From CAVWZH01 sp963765285 (GTDB lineage: Bacteria > Acidobacteriota > Terriglobia > Terriglobales > Acidobacteriaceae): a stretch of DNA of 64,000 nt. Positions 24,833 through 34,775 of this stretch are shown piece after piece. Made by a program: the position numbers and the translations under genes. The DNA lies in the NCBI GenBank assembly GCA_963765285.1, contig CAVXVR010000004.1, positions 372,001 to 436,000 of the forward strand. Direction: 5' to 3'. The notes under the pieces were generated by a model, which was given only the letters and a program-made list of their open reading frames with translations, was not told the origin of the DNA and did not search any database. Position 1 is the first letter of the stretch; the number at the start of each line of letters is the position of its first letter.

Positions 24833-25528
24833 TTGCTCTTGTCCTTCGACACTCGCGAAGTCGGACGCGTCACCGTCGTGCGCTGCAATGGCCGGATTGT
24901 CGCGGGAAAAGAGAGCGATTCCCTCCATTCCCATGTGACCTGGCTGTTGCGCGACCGCCGCTCCATAGTCCTGCATCTGGGCGAAGTGAAGTTTGTGGAC
25001 AGCAGCGGACTGGGTGCTATGGTTCGCAGCCTCACCGGCACGCGCCAGGCCCGAGGCGATCTTAAACTCTGCAATGTGCCGGAAAATGTCCGCAAAGTTC
25101 TGGAGCTGTCGCGCCTGACGAAATTGTTCGACTCACACGACTCGGAGGAGAACGCGATCGCCGCCTTCTACCGCCCCGGCGCCCGCGCCGAAACTCCAGC
25201 GCCCACCGGCCGCAGCGTGCTGTGCCTCGATTCCAACAATGATGTACTGGCCTACCTCCGCGAACTGCTGCGGCGCCATGGACACGACGTCCACACCAGC
25301 AACCGCCTGGGCGACGCCCTGATCCTGATGCGCGTCACGCGTTTTGATTTGGTGCTGGCTGCTCCTCAAATGACAGCATCGGAGGCCACGCAGCAGGCTT
25401 TTCAATCCGCGTGCGCCGGCCTGCCTGTAATCGAACTGGAAACTGACTTTTCCACCCGCGAGGCTGGCGAGGCTGCCGCCGGGCTGCTGGAGAAAATTGA
25501 AGCTCGCCTCAACCGCAAGAGCGCCTGA
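24833..25528 (+). CDS. STAS domain fused to a degenerate receiver-like domain
   Basis: A 231-residue protein starting at TTG 24833 (CGGAG 9-13 bases upstream). Residues 1-108 are a STAS domain of the anti-sigma-antagonist type, with VKFVDSSGLGAMVRSLTG carrying the phosphorylatable DSSG motif. Residues 122-230 look like a response-regulator receiver: RSVLCLDSNNDVLAYLRELLRRHGHDVHTSNRLGDALILM, then FDLVLAAPQM where a phospho-acceptor Asp (usually LLD) should be, so it is probably a pseudoreceiver. STAS proteins of this kind are set free or locked by a kinase/phosphatase pair; here the receiver could tune binding. No anti-sigma kinase lies nearby. Confidence 0.78.
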   Translation: MLLSFDTREVGRVTVVRCNGRIVAGKESDSLHSHVTWLLRDRRSIVLHLGEVKFVDSSGLGAMVRSLTGTRQARGDLKLCNVPENVRKVLELSRLTKLFDSHDSEENAIAAFYRPGARAETPAPTGRSVLCLDSNNDVLAYLRELLRRHGHDVHTSNRLGDALILMRVTRFDLVLAAPQMTASEATQQAFQSACAGLPVIELETDFSTREAGEAAAGLLEKIEARLNRKSA

Positions 25529-25625
25529 CCCCGTTTTGAAGCTCAGGGCAAGCTTTCAGTCGTGCCGCGAGAGGTACGGAACTCGCCTTCGCGCCGATCC
25601 GGCACAAGGCCGTGCTCTTAAAGTT

Positions 25626-27237
25626 TCAATGCGCCTTGTCTATTCCCGAACCCGTCGCTTCCGGTTTCTTCTGCCCAAAATCCAGCCCGAAGTGCGGTTC
25701 CGACTTCGTCCCCGTAATCTTGATCGGCACTTCGGTACCCGCGCCATGCTTGCTAAAGAAAGGATCAACCGGCTTGAGCAGGATCGACTTCCATCCCCCC
25801 ACCATGTTCGAAAGCTTGGCGTCAAAACGCGCATGGCCGTGGAAGTCGAACTGATTTCCGTCGAGGCTGTATGTGCCGTCCAGATTCACCCGGGTGCCCG
25901 GCATTTGAAAGAGCAAGTCCGGAAGCGTGAGGACGGAATCCTTCAGGGTGAAATCGCCTCCCATCTGCGACTTCACGTTATCGGGGATATCATCGGTCGC
26001 CAGCTTTGGTTTGCCCTGACTGCGTTCGCTCAGCGCATCCACCTTGCTTTGAATGTGTTCGTTGGAGAAGTGCGCGCCAGACACCTGGAAATGTCCCTTT
26101 CAGATACAGGCGGTCCGCAATGTCGCCTTGCCCGGGAGGAATGTCGAGCTTGGTTTGCAGGTGAACCTTACCCGTCATTACCGCGGGATCGGTACGAACT
26201 GCAAGGCGCAGCAGATCTTCAATCTTGCCGCCCGGAATATCGACATCCAGCGAAATGTGGTGGCCCGGAGGGTCAGCCGAACGAACCACTGATCCGGTCG
26301 CCGTGAACGAAGTACTGAGAAGCGTCGCCTCGACCGGCTGCAGATAGGTATCGCCGCTGGTGCCGTCGATGATCGCATGGAATTTTGTTTTCAGCGGCAC
26401 CGGCCGCCCGCTAATGTTAATGCTGAAATTTGGCGTATCCGTCTGGCCATCAGCCACGATCCTTCCCAGCGTTCCTGCGTAATGGCCGGTAGAGGAGAGA
26501 ATGCCGCCGATACCCTTCAGCGTGCCCAGATCGGCGTTGGTGAAAGTGTAGTCGCCGCGCACCGCGCTCTCGCGCGGCTCAGACGAATCGAACGGTCCGA
26601 ATTCGCCTTTCGAAGCAACATCGCCCACCGGCTTCGGGTTCACCAGCGTCGCCGTGAAGCTGAGAGGCCGGTCAGGGCCGATATCCTTCATTATAAGATC
26701 CTGAATGTCGAACTCGAGCGGCAGCTTGTCAGGGCGGTTCGTGTTGATGATGAGCGCAGCTTTATCCGAGCGGAACTGGTCGACCACAAACCTGATCTTG
26801 CCGCCCTTTGGCCCCATGTTGCGGAACTGCTGGCGATCCTGCTTCGGTGGAATGTTGAGCTGGAGGCCTTTGATGTAGACCGTCCCGATGTGTGCCGGAG
26901 AAGCCAGCAGGCTCATCACTCCGGCGCGAAAGCGAAATTCGTCCACGCCGATGAGGGGCTGCACTCCCGCACGCTGAATGTCCGGGTCGGTTTGGCCGTA
27001 AATCATGAGTCCCTTGCCGGAAACAACCAGGCCCTGATAAACCGAGACCCGTAAATCGGCCAGCTCGACCCGGCTTTGAAAACGGGTAGAAAGCGTCTCA
27101 ATCACTCGGGCGCGCAGCAACGGCTCGGCGTGGTGGGCAAGGATCGACAGGAAAGCAACAAAAACAAGGATCGCCAGTAAAACGATGGCAAGAATTTTTC
27201 GGGCCCGAGTTCGGAACAGGTCGGCGAACGGCGGCAT
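25626..27237 (-). CDS. AsmA-like inner-membrane-anchored protein, split by one inserted base
   Basis: Two leftward frames form one protein of about 535 residues. The first (27237 to 25990) has an N-terminal membrane anchor (ILAIVLLAILVFVAFLSILAHHA) and AsmA/TamB-like strands (VELADLRVSVYQGLVVSGKGLMI; RFVVDQFRSDKAALIIN). The second (26084 to 25626) carries on with FSNEHIQSKVDALSERSQGKP and ends in PVDPFFSKHGAGTEVPIKITGTKSEPHFGL, the usual closing part of AsmA-like proteins. Dropping the extra base near 26094 gives LYLKGHFQVSGAHFSNEH without gap. AsmA-like proteins bridge the two membranes and are thought to move phospholipids. It converges with the STAS gene, leaving 97 bases. Confidence 0.8.
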
Positions 27238-27313
27238 GGTTTAATCCCGCAAGAATAGTTTGGCTGCGGGCATTTTCCAAGCCACGCATAGGACTGCGCC
27301 GTCTCCGGCCCGA

Positions 27314-29920
27314 TCACGGCGCGTTGGCTGCGGCCGCCGCTGGCGGCGCAAAAGCGTCCACCAACGACAGAATCTTCATAGCAGACCGCAACTGATCGAG
27401 ACTGGCCGAACTCTTCACCTCGATCTCGACCGTTCGCCCCGGCACTAGGATGACGTAGTTATCCGAATACGTTGCATCCAACTCGCCGAAAGAAACATAA
27501 ACGTCCCGCGCCACCACCTCTGACGACAGCCGAAGACGATAAGCGCCTCCAGCTTGCGTTAGTTCGCTGTTGATTTTCGGCGAAGGCAGTTGCAGCTCTT
27601 TTTGCGGCATGAAGAAAAACGTATTGCTTGAAGCCACCTGATTGCCTACGGTCAGATCCGTAATGATGAACGTCTTGGCCGGATCAAAACCTTTCAGCAA
27701 CAGAAATTCCGAGAGGGGAAGCTGAAGATAAACTTTGCTCGAAAGCGCTGTCACATCGATCGCCTGCGTTTTTTCCGTAAGCACCCTGCCGTCAAATGCC
27801 ATCAGCCGCACGTTCAAACTTGCCGAAACGGAAGCAGTTCGGTCTGACACCACATAGACTGCCACACTGCCTTCCTCCTCGTGTGGCGAAACCAACAAAT
27901 CGTTGTAGAAGCGCCGCGCATAATACTGCAACGCCTTCCAGCGGGCGTAATAATCCATGCTGGCCCATGAAGCCACTGGCCAGCAATCATTGAGCTGCCA
28001 GTAAATGGAGCCCATAGTCCGCGGACGATTACGCCGCCAGTGCTCGGCGCCGATCTTGATTCCCTCCGCCTGCAGCACCTGGCTGGCATAAAGCAACGAC
28101 GCAAAATCCTTGGGTTCCGTGTAATAGCGCAGCATGTAATCGTGAATGATCGAGTTGCCTTCGTTATTCTTCTGATGCGCCAGCATCACCGGAGTGAAAA
28201 TGCTGGTGCGGTCCTCGGGCGCGGTGAAGGCCTCGACGGTTCGCATCTCCGGAAACGACTGGAACCCGTACTCGGTCACGAATCGCGGAAAATGTTTCTC
28301 ATATTCGCTGAACGGCACCCGCCCGTGCCACACGCTCCAGTCGTGATAGTCGCCGGACTGGTAAGCGGGCGAGACTTCTTCGTAATCGGCGCTCGGCGAA
28401 CTCGGCCAATACGGCGTCTCCGGGGCCAACCGGCTCGCCACGCGGTTCAGAATGCCGCTGAACACCGTCAGATAGTCTTGCCACATTTGCAGGCGGGCTT
28501 GTGGAGACACCTGGTCCCGCCCATTCCACTTAAAGGCCTCTTCAGTTTCATTGTTACCGCACCAAATGATGATGCTGGGATGGTCGCGCAGCCGCCGTAC
28601 CTGATACTCGGCTTCCAGCTCTACGTTTTGCTTCCACGCGTACGGCCCGGGCTGCCAGTCGTTGCCGAACATAAAATCTTGCCAGACCATGATTCCCAGC
28701 TCATCGCACAGGCTGTAAAACTCATCGGTCTCGTAATAGCCGCCGCCCCAGTGGCGAATCATGTTCATGTTGGCGTCGCGGGCCGATTGCAGAACGCGGC
28801 GATAGTCTTCCGTAGTTACCCGGCTGGGGAAACTGTCGAATGGAATGACGTCCGCTCCTTTTCCAAATACCGGAATGCCGTTCACCAGGAATTCAAATGA
28901 CCGTCCCCATTTGTCCAACTCGCGCCGCAGAACGATCGAACGCAAACCTGTGCGGGTCGAGGCTTGATCTTCTGCGCGGTTGCCGACGTTAAGTTGAGCG
29001 CTAAATTGATACAGCGGCTGAGCCCCATATCCTGCCGGATACCACAGCTGCGGATTATCGATGTCGATTGGGAAATCGATGTGGTTCACGCCGGCATGCA
29101 GCGCAACAGCTCGCGAAACCTCCATCTTCTTTCCCGCCTGCGGGTAGTTGACCGTCACCTTTCCGCCGCCATCTTCGCTGGACGTGACTTCCACCTGCGC
29201 AATCAAGTGAGCCACGCCCGCCGTTACGTCGCGTTGCGCGATATGCAGATTCGAAATTCGGGCCGCGTCCCACACCTCGAGCTTCGCTGGCCTCCATACG
29301 CCACTGGTCACAAAGCGCGGGCCCCAATCCCACCCATACTCATAAGCCGCTTTGCGTATGTAGGTCTTCTCGGCGGTGTGGGTCTGCTCCTGCCATTTGT
29401 CGGTGGCAGCGATTTCGGCAGCCACTTTGATCGGCGAAGGGAAAACAATGTGAAGCTGATTCACCCCTGGCTTGAGCGCCGCTTTTGCGTTGACCCGCCA
29501 TTCGCGAAACATGTTGTCCGCGGTGAGCACAAGCTGATCGTTCAAATAAACCTTGGCGTAAGCATCGAGTCCTTCGAAGACGATTTCAATGTTCTTGTGG
29601 CTCAGCACGTCCGGCGTGGCTTGAATCGTAGTGCGGTATTCCCAGTCCGCATTTTCAATCCATTGCAGTTTGGCCTCATTGTCGCGGTAAAAAGGATCTG
29701 GGATCAGCTTATTGCGAAGCAAGTCGAGATGAACGTCTCCGGGCACCTGCGCTGGCCGCCACTCCCCGCTGTCGAGCTGCCGGAATTCCCAGCCGGAATT
29801 CAAGGCAATGTCATGCCTCTGAATGGTGACTTGCGCCCCCGCACAAATTGCCGAGAGAACAAAGAAGGAAAAAAGTAGAAATGCACAAATCGTCACGGAA
29901 TGCCGCTGTCGTCGAGCCAT
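27314..29920 (-). CDS. exported glycoside hydrolase family 2 beta-mannosidase
   Basis: An 868-residue enzyme that would release terminal beta-mannosyl residues from mannan or manno-oligosaccharides. It has a signal peptide (FLLFSFFVLSAICAGAQ), a sugar-binding domain (HDIALNSGWEFRQLDSGEWRPAQVPGDVHLDLL with DPFYRDNE, a beta-mannosidase hallmark), an Ig-like domain and the TIM barrel from about 330. The barrel shows the acid/base glutamate in WCGNNETEEAF (about 457) and the nucleophile in FVTEYGFQSFP (about 548), plus MIRHWGGGYYETDEFYSLCDELGIMVWQDFMF. Length fits bacterial GH2 beta-mannosidases. It stands alone, 239 bases from the divergent M50 protease gene. Confidence 0.92.
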   Translation of the reverse strand: MARRQRHSVTICAFLLFSFFVLSAICAGAQVTIQRHDIALNSGWEFRQLDSGEWRPAQVPGDVHLDLLRNKLIPDPFYRDNEAKLQWIENADWEYRTTIQATPDVLSHKNIEIVFEGLDAYAKVYLNDQLVLTADNMFREWRVNAKAALKPGVNQLHIVFPSPIKVAAEIAATDKWQEQTHTAEKTYIRKAAYEYGWDWGPRFVTSGVWRPAKLEVWDAARISNLHIAQRDVTAGVAHLIAQVEVTSSEDGGGKVTVNYPQAGKKMEVSRAVALHAGVNHIDFPIDIDNPQLWYPAGYGAQPLYQFSAQLNVGNRAEDQASTRTGLRSIVLRRELDKWGRSFEFLVNGIPVFGKGADVIPFDSFPSRVTTEDYRRVLQSARDANMNMIRHWGGGYYETDEFYSLCDELGIMVWQDFMFGNDWQPGPYAWKQNVELEAEYQVRRLRDHPSIIIWCGNNETEEAFKWNGRDQVSPQARLQMWQDYLTVFSGILNRVASRLAPETPYWPSSPSADYEEVSPAYQSGDYHDWSVWHGRVPFSEYEKHFPRFVTEYGFQSFPEMRTVEAFTAPEDRTSIFTPVMLAHQKNNEGNSIIHDYMLRYYTEPKDFASLLYASQVLQAEGIKIGAEHWRRNRPRTMGSIYWQLNDCWPVASWASMDYYARWKALQYYARRFYNDLLVSPHEEEGSVAVYVVSDRTASVSASLNVRLMAFDGRVLTEKTQAIDVTALSSKVYLQLPLSEFLLLKGFDPAKTFIITDLTVGNQVASSNTFFFMPQKELQLPSPKINSELTQAGGAYRLRLSSEVVARDVYVSFGELDATYSDNYVILVPGRTVEIEVKSSASLDQLRSAMKILSLVDAFAPPAAAAANAP

Positions 29921-30159
29921 GATTTTTCTCCGGTTGATAATTCACCCAAATTGTATGCGAATGCCGCTTGGTCTGTTGAGAAACCAAGTGCGAGCCTAGT
30001 CTCCGGTGCAAATCATCATCAGTGACGGCTGTCACGCGGGCGCAAGTTTTTCTCTGATGCCGGGGGCCCCCACTCTTGCCGCGGTTTGTGCGACAGCGCG
30101 GGGGTTTTGACTTTTTACCCACCCAAACTCGCACCATCCCTATGTTATAAATCTCGCAC

Positions 30160-31077
30160 ATGCCCAGTCACCAGGGATCAATTCGCTTGTTCCGTGCGGC
30201 TGGCGTAGAAGTATTTCTGCACTGGTCCTGGTTTCTGGTGGCGACTTATGAGATAAGCACCCGTAACAGGCGGTATTCCTCTCCCGTTTTCAACGTCATA
30301 GAGTACCTAGGCCTATTTCTCATCGTGCTGCTTCACGAATATGGCCACGCGCTGGCCTGTCGGCAAGTTGGGGGAACGGCCAACCAGATTGTGCTCTGGC
30401 CCCTCGGCGGCGTCGCCTACGTGAACCCGCCGCCTCGCCCCGGCGCCACCCTTTGGAGCATCGCCGCCGGCCCGCTGGTAAATGTGGCGTTGATCCCGGT
30501 CTTGTTGGGGATCGGCGCTCTAGGCGGGACCTTGGGATGGGCCCAAACCATGCCCGATCTCCGCTTGCTGGTGCACTCCGTCTGGATCATCAATGCCGTC
30601 CTGCTGATTTTCAATCTGTTGCCCATCTATCCTCTGGATGGCGGCCAGATTCTGCGCTCCCTGCTCTGGTTCGTACTGGGCCGCGCCCGCAGTTTGATGG
30701 TGGCCACGATCCTGGGCTTCATCGGCGTGGCTGGGTTCATCATCCTCGCCGTCTGGAGCCAGTCGCTCTGGCTGGCCGTTATCGCAGGCTTCATGTTGCT
30801 GAATTGCTGGGGCGGGCTGCGGCACGCCCAAGCCCTATCGCGTCTGGCAAAGCTGCCCCGGCGGGCTGGCTTCGCCTGCCCCAAGTGCAAGACTGCGCCG
30901 CCTCTGGGGGAGTTGTGGAAGTGCGGCAAATGCGGCCACCCATTCGACACTTTCGCGACCGGCGCCGTCTGTCCTTATTGCAGCACTCGCTATCCGGTCA
31001 CCGCCTGTCTGGAGTGTGGCACGGCGTCACCCATGAGCGAATGGGCCGCCACCCCGCTAGTGCCTACCAATCTGTAG
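30160..31077 (+). CDS. site-2-protease-type metalloprotease (M50) with C-terminal double zinc ribbon
   Basis: A 305-residue polytopic membrane protease. Its zinc site is HEYGH (59-63) plus the distal aspartate in LPIYPLDGGQILRSLL (D160), both in membrane helices, as in SpoIVFB-type S2P enzymes that cut substrates within the bilayer. The cytosolic C-terminus (240-290) has eight cysteines in four CxxC pairs (CPKC, CGKC, CPYC, CLEC), two zinc ribbons, and ends SPMSEWAATPLVPTNL. The ribbon could hold or select substrate; that is inference. A decayed copy of just this ribbon is found at 34541-34698. The gene faces the beta-mannosidase head to head. Confidence 0.87.
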   Translation: MPSHQGSIRLFRAAGVEVFLHWSWFLVATYEISTRNRRYSSPVFNVIEYLGLFLIVLLHEYGHALACRQVGGTANQIVLWPLGGVAYVNPPPRPGATLWSIAAGPLVNVALIPVLLGIGALGGTLGWAQTMPDLRLLVHSVWIINAVLLIFNLLPIYPLDGGQILRSLLWFVLGRARSLMVATILGFIGVAGFIILAVWSQSLWLAVIAGFMLLNCWGGLRHAQALSRLAKLPRRAGFACPKCKTAPPLGELWKCGKCGHPFDTFATGAVCPYCSTRYPVTACLECGTASPMSEWAATPLVPTNL

Positions 31078-31116
31078 TTGGTTCCGGCGGAATAGCGATG
31101 GTGGTCAGAGGATCAC

Positions 31117-34100
31117 CTAATTCAACGAAGTCACTGAAGTGGGATCAAGCAGCACGAAGGAGCAACCGCTGTATTCATAACATCCCAGAATCCCGCGGCG
31201 CACGAAGCGGGTGGCGGCGCCGTTCGGAGCCGGAAAATTAAAATCCACGGTCTTCAGTTGTTTTCCTTGAAGTTTCATTTTGTCGGACCCGCTGATGAAC
31301 TTTGTGTCCTCAACTTTGAAGGCTTTGCTCTTCCCGTCCGACGCCAGCAGCACAAAGAACTCCGCGCTCTCCGTGCCCGGCAGGAAGCGAGGCAATTTGA
31401 AGGTGCGTTCGCGGACTACCGCATCGGTCACATCGACCGTGCTCTTCGGCTTTGCCGTAGTGCCAACCAAGCGATCCAGATTCTTCCGGGCTGTCGCGAC
31501 CTCGTCGCTGTACTGCATTTGCGGCCCTCCACTCGATATCGGAATGCGGTATATGGCGATGCGGCACATCTGGATAGCGCGCTCGGTCTTGTGGAGCCGG
31601 TCGTAAACCTGACAAAGATGCCCCGCCACGACTCCGTCCTGCGTCAGCCTCCACGCCGCGAGTAGATATTCTTCCGCTTCCTCCAGTTTCGACATGCGCT
31701 CATCTACCCAGCCCAGCGTGTCCCAATACGCCGCTAGGGTGAATATTCTTCGTACATCTTTCATGCTCAGGTCGGGCAGCGTAATCTCTTGCGAATCTTC
31801 CTCTGCCTCCCGCACCGCTTGCTTCGCGTAGTCGAGAGCAAGCGGAAGTTCAAGGTCCGCGTTGGCCATCTGATAGGCTGCGCTGTTCAGGAAGTCCCCT
31901 CGCGCATTTAGGTCACTGAGCTTGCGGAACGCCGCAGCAGCCTTTTCCCGTTGACCCGCCAGCAGGTAGGTGAAGCCCATGTTGGCATACAGTTGAGGCC
32001 GTCGTCCGTTCACCTTCACAGCCGCCTCGTAAGCTGCCGTCGCTTCGGGATAGCGCTTCAATTCCACAAGACAACCGGCAAGATTCGTAAATCCGTCCGC
32101 GTCCTCAGGGTAGGTCTTCACAAAATCCTGTAGCACGGTAAGCGCATCATCGAATCGCTTAAGAGATATCAAACCCGAAGCGAGGGCAAACGGAATAATG
32201 GGTTGCGCCGGTTCCGCATCCATCGCTTTGTGAAACGCGTCGACCCCGGCTTCCACCTGCTTCTGAGTAAGCAGGGCGCCGCCCAGCAACACCCAAGCCC
32301 GCGCGAATTTCGGATCCGCTGCAACGGCGCGATATAGAGAAGAAACCGCACCCGGCAAGTCGTGCTTTTCCAGTTCGTCGCTCGCTTCGTTTTCCAGCCG
32401 TGCCGCTTCGGCATTCGAGCTATCGGGCAGGTTCCTGAAAGGGCTAATTGAAGTTACCCTCTGTTTCTCCTTGCTGCCCGCAGCCACCGACGTACCCGCC
32501 GCCCGCGACAATGGCACGAACGCACCGTAGTCGTCCCGCATTGCCTTGGCGAACTGTTTGTATTCCTCCCGCTCGCTCGCCGGCACCTCGCGCATCAACG
32601 TCTTCAGGTGGCGCTCGCTGACTAGCTTGCCATCCTTAAAGACGACGGAGGAGTCGTACTCCGCGAAGTCCTTTTTCAGGTGGATGGCGGTGGGCAACTC
32701 CGGCCGGTAATCGAGCGGTAGCAGCACTTGACTATTAAATTGGACGTCCATCGGTGAACCCAGCCATATTGGCCCCAGGGGCAACAGTTCTTCATCGGTC
32801 GGCGGCAGCAGAATAAACGGCACCGGTACCACGATGCGCCGGTTCGCCCAGTCGCCAAAATCTTTGCGCGTGTACTTATAGGAGAAATGAAACGGTTCGT
32901 CTGTCTTTTCGGGCGAACTCGCGGTCGCCTCGCTCACCTCTCCGCCGAATCCGAAACCCGATGAAATCCGCTGCGTCAGCTCTTTCCACTGCGGCAGCGG
33001 CATCTGTCGAAAGCTGCTGCGCAGCAGGAACTCGATGTCACCCCGCGCCGTAAACTCCGCGTTGCCCTCGAGCACGTCGGCATCGTTCAATTTCGCATCC
33101 ATGTTGAACGTCTGGGTTGCGGGATACGGCAAATCTGCGGGAGTGTTCATCAGTGCCGCGGGCTTATCTTTCCAGATCACGAGCGCATGCTTGTCGCGCA
33201 GGGGCGACATCAAATATTGGTAAGGTCCGACTTCGGCGGTCGTGTCCAGCCACACTAGCCCGCCATCTCGCGGCACGACTGTGATCACGTGGTCAAACTG
33301 CCCCGGGGACGGCATATCTTCATCCGTCTGCAACCTCGAGTTGATCAGCGCCGGATATGCCGGAATCCCGGCCGCCGCCAGCAACGACGCCAAAAGTGTG
33401 TGCTTGTCCTTGCAATCCCCGTACTGGTTCGCCAGCACTTCGGCCGCGCTATGCGGCTGGTAACGGCCAATGCCGAAGGAGACGCCGATGTAATGGAACT
33501 GCGTGCTCACATAACTGTACAGTGCCCGTAACTTCGCGTCGTCGGTTGCCGCGTTCCTGGTCAACTCGGCTGCCTTCGCCGCCACCTCGGGCGTCGGTTT
33601 GACCCGCTCATTCTGCAAATCCCCGTACCAGCGCCCGACCTCCTCCCAGTTCGCGAAGCTGCTCATCAGCACGTCGGGCTGGGGCAACCTTCCACGCGTC
33701 AACTGCCAAAGCAGTTCCGTTCCCTTCCTCTTTTCGTTCGCGTCATCTTTTTTGTGCTCAAGGTTCGGGTGATGCCAGGTGTAGACGCGATATCCATTGG
33801 CCTCGCTGATCGCGGGCGGAAAGGCCGTGCTCTTCATTTTCACCGCTCGTGCCCGCGGCACGCTGATCTCGAGCTGTTCGTCCAATACGATCAGGTCGCG
33901 CGCAAAGCTGTACTCTGTCCAAAATTGTCCGGGCGCCAGGGGTTTTGTAGTATGGGTCGCAACCTGGTACTCGAGAACATCTCCCACACTCAATCCCTTC
34001 ACCGCGATGTGCTTCTGGTGCAGATCGCTGTACAAAGGCGCCTGCCGCGTGATGTCCGCGGGCATATCCTGCACATTCTCGGGGGAGTTTCCACCACCGA

Positions 34101-34409
34101 TCCGTCCGGCTTGCGGACCCGGAGGTAATGGATCTGAAACGTGCTGGTTCCGCTTGCATAGGTGAAGCTCAGCAATCCGTAGCGCTGCACCCCGGCCTCA
34201 GACTGGACGCGCACCTGGGCCGTCTCCTCCTGGAAAGAGGTCCCGTCATTCTCGAACTTCTCCTTGTGAAAAAACTGTTCGACGACGAAAGCTTCCTGGG
34301 CATAGTCGGCCTTGGAATTGCCAGGTTTCGCCGGCGACGGCGTTTGCGCGACCAAAGTTACGGCCAGAGCAAGCAACAGGAAAGACAGAATGCAGAACGA
34401 TCGCGACAT
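31117..34409 (-). CDS. exported DUF3857-transglutaminase-TPR protein, split by a one-base deletion
   Basis: The N-terminus (from ATG 34409; signal peptide FCILSFLLLALAVTLVAQ) ends out of frame just after the DUF3857 start. The rest runs from 34074 to 31117. Joining inside the G5 run at 34081-34085 (one base missing) reads ETPPENVQDMPADITRQAPLYSDLHQKHIAVKGLSVGDVLEY. Domains: DUF3857 (about 50-280), transglutaminase-like (catalytic Cys in QYGDCKDKHTLLASLL, His in FDHVITVV, Asp in VWLDTTAEVG), a strand-rich segment, and TPR helices (about 620-850). Total is about 1097 residues. These exported proteins are common in acidobacteria and Bacteroidetes, role unknown. Confidence 0.8.
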
Positions 34410-34540
34410 GAGTAGGCTACAATTATTCAGCTTCTCGGCAAAAAGGCAAGTAAGTTCGGGTGTAGTTACTGGAATTTGAGACACTCGCAAAACCACTTAC
34501 TAGCTGCTCTAGTTTGGCGAGGCGCACCAGAGCTGTGAAA

Positions 34541-34698
34541 CTCCGGCACCTGCGGCCAGCCGTTCGATACTTTCCAGAGCGGGGCGGTTTGTCCCTGCCG
34601 TGCCACCAGGTATCCCGCGATCGCCTGTTTGGAATGCGCGCGGCGTCGCCCATGAGCGAGTGGGCCGCCGCCGCGCTGGTTCCTGCGAAAATGTAACC
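34541..34698 (+). pseudogene. decayed zinc-ribbon fragment related to the M50 protease C-terminus
   Basis: Frame by frame this stretch reads CGQPFDTFQSGAVCP, then TRYPAIACLEC, and after a one-base shift ASPMSEWAAAALVPAKM with a stop. It aligns end to end with residues 258-305 of the M50 protease at 30160-31077 (CGHPFDTFATGAVCPYC, TRYPVTACLECGTASPMSEWAATPLVPTNL). One cysteine of the second pair is lost and the frame is broken, so it is a relic, not a gene. No membrane part of the protease remains upstream. Without it the 366-base gap 34410-34775 would be empty; the rest of the gap shows nothing. Confidence 0.75.
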
Positions 34699-34775
34699 TT
34701 CGAGGTCCCGAGTCTATCGAGACACCCAGTCTCGCCAACGTTCTGTGGCCGCGGTTTGTGGTTTAATCTCTCCCC

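Noticed and set aside
28040..29878. Long rightward open frames opposite the beta-mannosidase
   Set aside because: They are shadow frames of a well-supported GH2 gene, with no recognisable domains.
30105..30150. TTGACT with TATGTT/ATAAAT before the M50 protease gene as a promoter
   Set aside because: The boxes are nearly 30 bases apart, far from the 17 needed; the TATGTT/ATAAAT run alone is too weak to call.
34514..34696. 60-codon rightward open frame ending SPMSEWAAAALVPAKM
   Set aside because: Only the last third is protein-like; the earlier part is the zinc-ribbon relic read in the wrong frame, so it is not an intact gene.
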